A DNA stretch of 28,076 nucleotides from Actinomycetota bacterium (GTDB lineage Bacteria; Actinomycetota; Aquicultoria; Aquicultorales; Aquicultoraceae): contig JASEIR010000001.1 in the NCBI GenBank assembly GCA_030017355.1, positions 15,793 through 43,868 on the forward strand. The letters run 5' to 3'. The notes beneath the pieces are model-generated. The model was given only the letters and a program-made list of their open reading frames with translations, was not told the DNA's origin and searched no databases. The position numbers were made by a program, and so were the translations under genes. Of this stretch, positions 7,170 to 14,633 are shown in pieces (within the stretch, counting starts at the first letter, position 1; the number at the start of each line of letters is the position of its first letter).

Positions 7170-8408
7170 TTGGGAATTGTTGTGCAAAAATTCGGCGGTA
7201 GCTCAGTAGCCGACGTCGAAAAAATTAAGAACGTAGCTAAGCGTGTTGTAGAGACCAAAGAAGCCGGGAAAGCAGTTGTCGTTGTAGTATCTGCTCTTGG
7301 CAATACAACCGATGAGCTTATCAGCCTGGCAAGACAAATTTCGCCAAACCCGCCAGAGCGTGAGATGGACATGCTGCTTTCAACGGGCGAGCAAATTTCT
7401 GTGGCGCTTCTAGCTATGGCTATCTATGCCCTAGGGCATGATGCAATATCGTTTACTGGCTACCAAGTTGGTATATTAACTGATGATAGCCATACAAAAG
7501 CAAGGATTCTTGATGTTAAATCAGAAAGGGTCTTAGAGGAGCTGGATAAAGGAAAGATTGTAATTGTTGCAGGTTTTCAAGGCGTGACAATTGATAATGA
7601 TATAACCACTCTGGGGCGAGGGGGTTCTGACACCACCGCGGTTGCACTTGCCGCAAGCCTTAAGGCAGAAAAATGCGAGATTTACACGGATGTCGAAGGG
7701 GTCTTTACGGCTGATCCTCGAATTGTGCCAGACGCATCGCTTGTTCCGGAAATTACATATGAAGAGATGCTTGAGATGGCAGCAACCGGCGCGAAAGTGC
7801 TGCAGCTTCGCTCAGTTGAATTTGCAAGGAATCATGGCGTTGTTATACATGTTAAGTCAAGCTTTACCGGTGGCGCAGGCACCGTTGTTAAGGAGGAAGA
7901 TAAGGAGATGGAAAGGCCCATCATTAGCGGGGTAACCCATGATACAGGTGAGGGTAAAATGACAATATTTGGCGTACCAGATCGGCCGGGTATAGCAGCT
8001 AAGATCTTTAGGCCTCTGGCGGCAGCCAATATTAACGTTGATATGATTGTGCAGACAGTAAGCTACGAGGGATATACTGATATTTCTTTTACCCTTAGCA
8101 TAGATGACCTGCTAAAAGCTGAGAACATAATAAAGGGTATTGTGGAAGAGCTTGGCGCCAAGGGCTATGCCCATGATAAGGGAATTGCAAAGGTAGCAAT
8201 TGTTGGCGCCGGCATGAAAAGCCATCCAGGTGTTGCTGCCGATATGTTTGATGTTTTAGCTAAAAACGGGATAAACATTCAGATGATTAGCACCTCCCCG
8301 ATTAGGATTGCCTGCATCATTGAAGAAAAGCATGTTGAAGATGCCGTGCGGGCGCTTCATGACCACTTTCAACTAAGCGAGGAGGCAGTTACAAGTGAAA
8401 CTTTATAA
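7170..8408 (+). CDS. lysC: aspartate kinase
   Basis: Aspartokinase phosphorylates aspartate, the first step toward lysine, threonine, methionine and diaminopimelate. The N-terminus carries VQKFGGSS (K7-S12 from the chosen start). The kinase domain continues through GFQGVTIDNDITTLGRGGSD and YTDVEGVFTADPRIVPDA. Two ACT domains occupy the last third (about 265-412; FGVPDRPGIAAKIF and IVGAGMKSHPGVAADMF), which implies feedback control by lysine and/or threonine. ATG 7152 is also in frame, but GGAGG at 7158-7162 lies 7 bases before TTG 7170, so I use TTG (412 residues). The 3' end overlaps asd by 14 bases, the usual actinobacterial ask-asd pairing. Confidence 0.96.
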   Translation: MGIVVQKFGGSSVADVEKIKNVAKRVVETKEAGKAVVVVVSALGNTTDELISLARQISPNPPEREMDMLLSTGEQISVALLAMAIYALGHDAISFTGYQVGILTDDSHTKARILDVKSERVLEELDKGKIVIVAGFQGVTIDNDITTLGRGGSDTTAVALAASLKAEKCEIYTDVEGVFTADPRIVPDASLVPEITYEEMLEMAATGAKVLQLRSVEFARNHGVVIHVKSSFTGGAGTVVKEEDKEMERPIISGVTHDTGEGKMTIFGVPDRPGIAAKIFRPLAAANINVDMIVQTVSYEGYTDISFTLSIDDLLKAENIIKGIVEELGAKGYAHDKGIAKVAIVGAGMKSHPGVAADMFDVLAKNGINIQMISTSPIRIACIIEEKHVEDAVRALHDHFQLSEEAVTSETL

Positions 8409-9399
8409 TGTAGCAATTGTTGGAGCCTCTGGTGCGGTTGGCGAGGAGATGCGCCTTGTTCTTGAACAGCGAAATTTCCCTGTTGGAAAGTTAAAACTTC
8501 TGGCATCTGCACGTTCAGCTGGTAAGAAGTTTCCATTTAAGGGAGAGGAAATTCCAGTTGAGGAACTAACCAAAAACTCTTTTGGGGGCGTTGACATCGC
8601 ACTCTTCTCAGCCGGTGCATCAATAAGTAAGGAATTTGCACCAGCTGCTGTCGAGGCCGGCGCGGTTGTTGTTGATAATTCAAGTGCATTTCGCATGGAT
8701 GACGAGGTGCCTCTTGTTGTTCCAGAGGTAAATCCTCATGATATTAAGAAGCACCAGGGGATTATTGCCAATCCAAACTGTACAACCATAATAATGCTTG
8801 TTGCCTTAAAGCCTCTTCATGATTATGGAAAGGTAAAGCGTGTTGTTGTATCCTCTTACCAATCGGCTTCAGGAGCTGGTGCTAAGGGAATGAGCGAGCT
8901 TATAAGCCAGACAAAGCAATTTGCCGAAGGCAAGGAGATAAATGTCGAGTTCTTTGCTTATCAGCTTCTCTTCAACCTAATTCCACATATCGATGTCTTT
9001 CAAGATAACGGGTACACAAAAGAAGAGATGAAGATGGTAAACGAGACACGTAAAATAATGGGGGACCCAAACATCATGGTTAGCCCAACTTGCGTACGAG
9101 TACCTGTTATACGGGCGCACTCCGAATCAATAAACGTTGAGACAGAAAAAAAGATAACGGCGGAAAAGGCTCGCGAGCTTTTTGCTGCAGCACCAGGTCT
9201 ACAGGTTATCGATGATCCAGCAAATAAGAAGTATCCCATGCCCCTCTTTGCTTCGGGCAAGGATGATTGCTTTGTTGGGCGAATAAGAGAGGACATCTCA
9301 CAGGTAAACGGCCTAAACTTCTGGGTTGTAGGGGATCAGATAAGAAAAGGTGCTGCGCTTAACGCTGTCCAGATTGCTGAAAAGTTGGTCGAGGCGTGA
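8395..9399 (+). CDS. asd: aspartate-semialdehyde dehydrogenase
   Basis: The enzyme reduces aspartyl phosphate made by LysC to aspartate semialdehyde with NADPH. It has 334 residues, close to the family norm. The Rossmann start is VAIVGASGAVGEEM, the catalytic cysteine is C129 in NPNCTT, and an active-site histidine lies in VIRAHSESINVE. The GTG start at 8395 is served by GGAGG at 8381-8385 inside lysC, and the genes overlap, so expression is coupled. It ends at a convergent junction with the VIT-like gene. That 55-base gap holds a GGTGCACC palindrome but no convincing terminator. Confidence 0.96.
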   Translation: MKLYNVAIVGASGAVGEEMRLVLEQRNFPVGKLKLLASARSAGKKFPFKGEEIPVEELTKNSFGGVDIALFSAGASISKEFAPAAVEAGAVVVDNSSAFRMDDEVPLVVPEVNPHDIKKHQGIIANPNCTTIIMLVALKPLHDYGKVKRVVVSSYQSASGAGAKGMSELISQTKQFAEGKEINVEFFAYQLLFNLIPHIDVFQDNGYTKEEMKMVNETRKIMGDPNIMVSPTCVRVPVIRAHSESINVETEKKITAEKARELFAAAPGLQVIDDPANKKYPMPLFASGKDDCFVGRIREDISQVNGLNFWVVGDQIRKGAALNAVQIAEKLVEA

Positions 9400-9454
9400 T
9401 GTGCTGGTGCACCTGTTTTAAAAGACACAAAACCACGATGAAAACCGCCACAGT

Positions 9455-9946
9455 CTACGAAAATATTCTTGCTATCCATTTGCCAACGTAGTAAGTTGCA
9501 ATTATAACTACTATTGCTACAGCCACATGCTCTGCTATTGCTCTTGAGGGTTTTATCCCTTCTGCTCTTGCGACAAAAAAGCTGATAATGCTTATAAGAG
9601 CAAGACCAATTATTATGCTTACAACGGCTGCTACTGGAAGGCTTAGAAGAAGTATGGGTGCTATAAATATAGAGGCAAAAAAGAATTTGGCGGCAAATGT
9701 TGTAATAGTTGACTCCCAAATCTCTCTTTCGGTGTGCTTAGCTTGCGATTCTTCAGAGATGTGAATGCCAAGCGCATCTGAAAATGCGTCTGCAATCGCG
9801 ATGGTTAAGATGCCTCCAATTACTGCTAGTTTTGAATTTGTTCCGGAGGCTAGACCAATTAGCAAGCCCAGTGTTGTTATAATTCCTGAAGTTAGACCAA
9901 AGCTAAGGCCTGTTCTAATTGATTCTTTGACCATGGTCAACACCAT
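9455..9946 (-). CDS. VIT1/CCC1-like membrane protein
   Basis: This 163-residue integral membrane protein resembles the VIT1/CCC1 family of iron and manganese transporters. The opening segment (GLTSGIITTLGLLIGLASGT) and the following DAFSDALGIHISEES, acidic at a membrane boundary, are typical. Three more hydrophobic segments follow. It lies 45 bases downstream of the CDF exporter on the same strand, so the two may form a metal-handling operon. The start is uncertain: ATG 9946 lacks a clear ribosome site and ATG 9934 is four codons in. Transport substrate and direction are inferred only from family likeness. Confidence 0.75.
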   Translation of the reverse strand: MVLTMVKESIRTGLSFGLTSGIITTLGLLIGLASGTNSKLAVIGGILTIAIADAFSDALGIHISEESQAKHTEREIWESTITTFAAKFFFASIFIAPILLLSLPVAAVVSIIIGLALISIISFFVARAEGIKPSRAIAEHVAVAIVVIIATYYVGKWIARIFS

Positions 9947-9991
9947 CTTTATAAGAGAAGATTTCTAATTTTTCTTTTGGTTGTCTTTTAG

Positions 9992-10966
9992 TTAACCTGC
10001 CCTTTTCTTTAGCTCGTGTGCCGGGCCTACATGAGCATCAACTGTGGCGCCGGTTATTGTCTCAGCTATCTTTCTTTCTACTTCGGTTGCAATGTCATGT
10101 CCTTCTTCAACGGAGAGATTTTTGTCAACCAGGATGTGCAGCGTAACTGCTTTTCTAGTACCATAATCATGAACAAATATAGCATGCGCACCCTTAACTC
10201 CTTTGACCGAGCGGGCAATCAGCCTAATAAGCTCAACCATATCTTCGCCGGGTGCTCTGCCTAAAAGAAAATTGGAAGCATCTCTTGCGATGTCATAAGC
10301 GGTGTAGAAGATAAATCCAACAACAGCAAGCGCAGCGAGAGCATCCAGGCGATTAGCGCCAAGCACAACGCCAATTAGACCAACAAGGACGATAATCGCA
10401 GCCAAACTATCAATGCGCTGGTTAAGAGAATCTGCAACCAAAATCTGTGCTTCAATTCGTCGGCCAAGATCAATTGCAACTCTTGCAAGAAATTCCTTTA
10501 GGATAACGGTTAAAATTAGAACTGTGATTGCAAATATGTTGACGATAACTGGAGTTGGTCGAATCAGGCGCTCGATAGAGTCCCTGGCAATCTCAATTCC
10601 CAAAATGACAAGTATAACGGCGGACACCAACGTTGCGATTGATTCAAATCGCCCGTGGCCAAAGGGGTGTTCTGGATCAGGCGGCTGCTTGGCCACACGA
10701 AATCCAATAATTACAATAAGCGAAGAAACAATGTCAGATAGACTATGAAAAGCCTCAGCTATCATCGCAATGCTTCCGATAAAGATGCCAATTATAAGCT
10801 TTGATACAAAAAGGAAGACTTCAGAAATTGTGCCAAGAACTCCTTCAAGATATCCGTAAGCTGCACGTACACTATCGCTTTTTACATTCTCATAATCCGG
10901 CACAAACCTTTTTAACAGAAAGGTATTGAATTTGCTAATACGTGAGCCGTCACGCCTGATTTTCAT
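9992..10966 (-). CDS. cation diffusion facilitator (CDF) family metal transporter
   Basis: This proton-coupled exporter of divalent metals has 324 residues. Its N-terminal cytoplasmic stretch of about 45 residues is followed by about six membrane segments and a cytoplasmic C-terminal domain of about 80 residues (VKGVKGAHAIFVHDYG ... VDAHVGPAHELKK). The transport site shows HxxxD in segment 2 (H74, D78; AFHSLSD) and NxxxD in segment 5 (N182, D186), with the family marker HPFGHGRFE. An asparagine in segment 5 differs from the zinc-type HxxxD, so iron or manganese is possible. The start ATG has AGGGGG 8 bases upstream. A near-perfect palindrome upstream is a candidate operator. Confidence 0.9.
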   Translation of the reverse strand: MKIRRDGSRISKFNTFLLKRFVPDYENVKSDSVRAAYGYLEGVLGTISEVFLFVSKLIIGIFIGSIAMIAEAFHSLSDIVSSLIVIIGFRVAKQPPDPEHPFGHGRFESIATLVSAVILVILGIEIARDSIERLIRPTPVIVNIFAITVLILTVILKEFLARVAIDLGRRIEAQILVADSLNQRIDSLAAIIVLVGLIGVVLGANRLDALAALAVVGFIFYTAYDIARDASNFLLGRAPGEDMVELIRLIARSVKGVKGAHAIFVHDYGTRKAVTLHILVDKNLSVEEGHDIATEVERKIAETITGATVDAHVGPAHELKKRAG

Positions 10967-10984
10967 GGGCGCCCCCTGTATCCC

Positions 10985-11002
10985 TATTTATGGGCATAAA
11001 TA
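10985..11002. promoter_or_regulatory. inverted repeat between CDF and helicase genes, candidate operator
   Basis: TATTTATG-GG-CATAAATA is a perfect palindrome with 8-base arms and a 2-base centre. It lies 18 bases upstream of the CDF start codon, where a repressor would block transcription. It matches no operator I can name. Confidence 0.5.
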
Positions 11003-11056
11003 AGAGAATTAACACATTCATTGACTTTTTCATTTTGCATTTTGAATCACTTATCC

Positions 11057-11086
11057 CTGACCCCAGGACCCTGTTTTTGTGCTAAT
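11057..11086 (+). promoter_or_regulatory. possible extended -10 promoter of the helicase gene
   Basis: CTGACC (11057-11062) is followed after 18 bases by GCTAAT (11081-11086), which is preceded by an extended TGn at 11078-11080. Transcription would start near 11093, two bases before ATG 11095. The only Shine-Dalgarno-like bases (AAGG, 11090-11093) are too close to the start, so the message may be leaderless. Confidence 0.35.
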
Positions 11087-11094
11087 AATAAGGT

Positions 11095-13380
11095 ATGGTT
11101 GATGTCACCAGTTTCTTAGATCATATCCGGCAAAAGCCTGAATATCGGGGGCAAATTGTTCATCAGCGCGTTTTGCCGGGAAAACCGGCAACCTTTGCTA
11201 GTCCCAAAAATCGACTTTCGGAGGAATTAAAGGGCATATTAAATCAAGTCGGAATATCAAGCCTTTACACCCACCAAGCAAGAGCTATAGACCTTGTAAA
11301 AGAGGGTAAAAATGTACTGGTTACAAGTGGCACAGCAAGCGGTAAAAGTCTTTGCTACAACTTGCCAGTCATTGAAGAGATTCTTTCAAATAGAAGGGCA
11401 AGAGCGCTATATCTTTTTCCGACTAAGGCTTTAGCACAGGATCAGATGCGAGTACTCAAAGAGCTTGATCTTCCGTTTGAGGTTGCGACTTTTGATGGAG
11501 ATACCCCGTATGATAAACGCCGAGATATCAGAAGATGGACCTCTATCGTGCTTAGCAATCCCGATATGCTTCACGTTGGAATCTTGCCCTACCACAAGCA
11601 GTGGGGAAATTTTTTGCTTAACCTTAAGTATGTGGTAATTGACGAGGTACATGTGCTAAGGGGAGTGTTTGGTTCAAATGTAGCTCAGCTAATTAGGAGG
11701 CTTCGTCGTTTATGCCACCATTATGGAAGTCACCCTCAATTTATAATGGCCTCAGCAACCGTTAGAAACCCAAAAGAGCTTGCTGAGAAACTCACGGGTC
11801 TAGATGTCGAGGTTGTGGTTGATGATGGATCACCATGTGGTAAGAGGACTTGGGTTTTTTGGAACCCGCCACTTGTTGATGAGGCTCTAGGAGAGAGGAA
11901 AAGTGCAAATTGGGAAGCCGCATGGCTTCTTGGTGAGCTCTCAAAGGAACATGTAAAAGCAATTGTGTTTAGCAAATCAAGAAAAGTATCTGAACTAGTC
12001 TTAAACTATGTAAGACGTATACTTAGTGATCGCCTAGATATTGCCTCGCAGATTGCATCATATCGGGCAGGCTATCTTCCTTCCCAGAGAAGAGATATAG
12101 AAAGGCGTCTTTTTTCAGGCGAACTTCTTGGAGTTTCGGCTACCAATGCTCTAGAGCTTGGCATAGATGTGGGCTCACTTGATGCTAGCATAATAAATGG
12201 ATTTCCTGGCACAATATCTTCAACTTGGCAGCAGGCTGGGCGTGCAGGCCGTGCGACCGAGGAATCTTTAGCTATCTTTGTGGCTGGCAGCGACCCCATA
12301 GATCAATATTATATAAACAACCCCGGATATTTCTTTGGCAGAAGTTTTGAGGAAGCTATTGTTGATTTGGATAACCTAAAAATCTTGGGTAAGCACCTAC
12401 TATGCGCAGCATACGAATTGCCGCTCTCAATTGATGATAAATTCTATTTTGGCGAAAGCTTTAGCGTCACATTAGATCTTCTTACTTCAGCCGGCAAACT
12501 AAAGGAACATAAATCAAAGTGGTTTTTAAGCGCGCCAGGTTTTCCAGCGCGGAAAGTCAATTTAAGGTCTGCATCTGAATCGGTCTACGATATAGTCGAG
12601 GAGGATAGCGGACAATTACTTGGGACCATCGAGCAAACCCAAGCTTTTTTCGAAGTGTACCCAGGAGCTATATATCTTCACCAGGGTGATCCCTACTTAG
12701 TTCGCTTGCTGGATTTTGAAAATCAGATAGCACTTGTTGTGAAGAGCAAAGGGGATTATTACACCGAGCCGCGTAAAGATACATGGATTGATGTCGTTTC
12801 AGAAATCGAGAGTCGAAGGATTGGTGATGTTAAGCTGAGTTTTGGCATGGTTGATGTTATAACTCATGTCATGGGCTATAGAAAGAAAAGATCTCTTACC
12901 GGCCAGATTATCGATGTAGTGGAATTAGAGATGCCGCCACTTCAATTCCAAACTGAAGCAGTATGGTTAAGCTTGCCAAATGATATCATCGATAGGCTAA
13001 ATTTTGAAAAGCACATGCTTGCTGGCGGAATCCACGCTATCGAGCATGCAGGTATAGCTATGCTTCCAATGTTTGCAATGTGTGATCGCTGGGATATTGG
13101 AGGGATGTCTACACCTTATCATCCATATACGGAAAGAGCGACTATTTTTATCTATGATGGTTTTGAAGGTGGTATTGGTATTGCAAAGCGAGGATTTTGG
13201 GTTGCGGAGGATCATTTGCAAAGAACACTAGAGGTAATTGAGCAGTGCTCATGTAAAGATGGTTGCCCATCATGTATCCAATCGCCAAAATGCGGTAACT
13301 GGAACGATCCACTAGATAAAAAAGCAGCAGTTAAAATATTGAAAGACATTATAAAAGGGATTAGAGGTCCTAGACCCTGA
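11095..13380 (+). CDS. MrfA/YprA/Hrq1-type DEAD/DEAH helicase with DUF1998 domain
   Basis: This superfamily 2 DNA helicase has 761 residues. Motif I is GTASGKS (79-85), motif II DEVH (183-186) and motif III SAT near residue 220; motif VI is QAGRAGR. The C-terminal part has the DUF1998-type region and a Cys cluster (CSCKDGCPSC ... KC, residues 718-733) that binds zinc in this family. MrfA of Bacillus repairs mitomycin C damage, and Hrq1 of yeast acts on crosslinks, so crosslink repair is a reasonable inference. No MrfB-like nuclease lies beside it. Downstream genes follow after 15 bases, so it probably heads a transcription unit. Confidence 0.9.
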   Translation: MVDVTSFLDHIRQKPEYRGQIVHQRVLPGKPATFASPKNRLSEELKGILNQVGISSLYTHQARAIDLVKEGKNVLVTSGTASGKSLCYNLPVIEEILSNRRARALYLFPTKALAQDQMRVLKELDLPFEVATFDGDTPYDKRRDIRRWTSIVLSNPDMLHVGILPYHKQWGNFLLNLKYVVIDEVHVLRGVFGSNVAQLIRRLRRLCHHYGSHPQFIMASATVRNPKELAEKLTGLDVEVVVDDGSPCGKRTWVFWNPPLVDEALGERKSANWEAAWLLGELSKEHVKAIVFSKSRKVSELVLNYVRRILSDRLDIASQIASYRAGYLPSQRRDIERRLFSGELLGVSATNALELGIDVGSLDASIINGFPGTISSTWQQAGRAGRATEESLAIFVAGSDPIDQYYINNPGYFFGRSFEEAIVDLDNLKILGKHLLCAAYELPLSIDDKFYFGESFSVTLDLLTSAGKLKEHKSKWFLSAPGFPARKVNLRSASESVYDIVEEDSGQLLGTIEQTQAFFEVYPGAIYLHQGDPYLVRLLDFENQIALVVKSKGDYYTEPRKDTWIDVVSEIESRRIGDVKLSFGMVDVITHVMGYRKKRSLTGQIIDVVELEMPPLQFQTEAVWLSLPNDIIDRLNFEKHMLAGGIHAIEHAGIAMLPMFAMCDRWDIGGMSTPYHPYTERATIFIYDGFEGGIGIAKRGFWVAEDHLQRTLEVIEQCSCKDGCPSCIQSPKCGNWNDPLDKKAAVKILKDIIKGIRGPRP

Positions 13381-13395
13381 AGTGAGGAGGATGAT

Positions 13396-13878
13396 ATGCA
13401 AACTCAAACTTATATATCGGTGATTGGCGTTGGAGCAGAAAGGGAAGATTTAAATAATCTAGCCTATGAAGTTGGCAAGCTAATTGCTAAGCAAGGGGCT
13501 ATTCTTGTCTGCGGAGGTCTTGGCGGTGTTATGAATTCGGCAGCGCGCGGTGCAAAGGAGGCCGGCGGTAGAACGGTTGGTATTCTGCCAGGTTCTAGTC
13601 GTGCTGGCTCCTCCGAATATCTTGATGTTGCAATTCCTACCGATATGGGCCACGCACGTAATGCAATTATTATTCGCTCGGCAGATGCTGTAATTGCAAT
13701 AGGAGCGGGCTATGGTACGCTATCTGAAATCGGACTTGCACTGAAAATGGAAAAGCCGGTAATTGGCCTAAGGACCTGGGGGCTATTTAGAGACGGAGAA
13801 AAAGACGAAGGAATAATCCCAGTTGACACAGCACAAGAAGCTGTTGAAACCGCGTTTAAGATAATCCGACAAGTTTAG
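13396..13878 (+). CDS. TIGR00725-family Rossmann protein (LOG-like)
   Basis: This 160-residue protein resembles the TIGR00725 group, related to LOG and molybdenum-cofactor-carrier-like proteins. Visible motifs are CGGLGGVMNSAARGAKEAGG with TVGILPG, a nucleotide-binding loop, and IAIGAGYGTLSEIGLALK, which aligns with the GGxGTxxE motif of LOG proteins. The second motif here has GAGYGTLSE in place of PGGxGTxxE. ATG 13396 is well served by GAGGAGG at 13384-13390. It follows the helicase by 15 bases, probably in the same transcript. The biochemical role of the group is not settled. Confidence 0.85.
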   Translation: MQTQTYISVIGVGAEREDLNNLAYEVGKLIAKQGAILVCGGLGGVMNSAARGAKEAGGRTVGILPGSSRAGSSEYLDVAIPTDMGHARNAIIIRSADAVIAIGAGYGTLSEIGLALKMEKPVIGLRTWGLFRDGEKDEGIIPVDTAQEAVETAFKIIRQV

Positions 13879-13986
13879 CCTTGAGGGATTATACATTGCC
13901 TGCACACAGATAGCTTGTCAAAGAAGCTACATAGTGGTACGATTTTTCTTGAGGATGAGAGTTTTATGGTCAATGGAGGGGAGCAG

Positions 13987-14463
13987 ATGAGGACCAGCAT
14001 TGATCTACACAATTTCCTTTTGTCACTAGAAATACCGCATGAAATTAGTCTTATTGAAATGTCTGCCAGCAGCGCCGCAATGGCTGCAGCCTGTTTAGGT
14101 TTGGATCAATCTGAGGTTGGAAAAACACTGATAATTAAGATTGATGATGATCCAGCAATAGCTGTGATACCTGGCAATCGCAGGCTTGATCTAAAGAAAG
14201 TCAAACAGGTTACAAAGGCTAGCAAAGTAAAACTAATGAATCCCAAAGACATAGTTAGTCTAACCGGCTATGTGGTTGGAAGTATCCCACCACTTGCTCA
14301 TGCAAATCAAATGCCTGTATACGTTGACCTAAGACTTCTTGCAATCCCATTTATATATACATGTGGAGGGCAGATGAATGCTGTCCTAAAGATAAAGCCT
14401 GTAGACCTTATTACCGCCGCAAATGCCCAAATAGTTGATATTTCAGATGACGGCCGTGTATAA
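13987..14463 (+). CDS. YbaK/EbsC-family aminoacyl-tRNA deacylase
   Basis: YbaK and ProX-type proteins remove wrongly attached amino acids from tRNA, typically Cys-tRNA(Pro) or Ala-tRNA(Pro). The protein keeps the family core: GLDQSEVGKTLIIKIDD, AVIPGNRRLDLKKVK, a GSIPPLAH segment and YTCGGQMNAVLKI. The frame is open back to TTG 13915, but GGAGGGG at 13975-13981 sits just before ATG 13987, which gives 158 residues and matches the family length. Its stop codon lies within a tandem duplication (14448-14488). The exact tRNA substrate cannot be read from sequence. Confidence 0.85.
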   Translation: MRTSIDLHNFLLSLEIPHEISLIEMSASSAAMAAACLGLDQSEVGKTLIIKIDDDPAIAVIPGNRRLDLKKVKQVTKASKVKLMNPKDIVSLTGYVVGSIPPLAHANQMPVYVDLRLLAIPFIYTCGGQMNAVLKIKPVDLITAANAQIVDISDDGRV

Positions 14464-14488
14464 TCCCTGACGGCCGCATGTAATCCCT
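14448..14488. repeat. tandem 20-bp duplication across the ybaK-like gene end
   Basis: TGACGGCCG-TGTA-TAATCCC (14448-14467) is followed directly by TGACGGCCG-CATG-TAATCCC (14468-14487). Sixteen of the 20 bases outside the central block are identical, and the differences lie in a four-base core. The first copy contains the stop codon of the upstream gene. Confidence 0.75.
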
Positions 14489-14607
14489 CCTTTTGGCTTT
14501 AGCTTTTTATTTATCTTCTGTTTAGTCCTAAGCAAGATTTCAGGCTAGCTTGGTAAAAAAGAAGAGTGCCTATTAATTGCCATCTACAACTTAGCATGCA
14601 AGGCAGC

Positions 14608-14613
14608 TATAAT
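14608..14613 (+). promoter_or_regulatory. -10 box upstream of the hydrogenase-like sensor
   Basis: A perfect TATAAT with no good -35 at 16-18 bases. Transcription would start near 14620, directly before AGGA at 14621-14624, which serves ATG 14634. A leader this short suggests regulation by activator or alternative -35 contact, but this is not proven. Confidence 0.4.
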
Positions 14614-14633
14614 AGAAACAAGGATTTATATAC

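Noticed and set aside
9400..9454. Bidirectional terminator between asd and the VIT-like gene
   Set aside because: The GGTGCACC palindrome is short and no stem with a T run on either strand is convincing.
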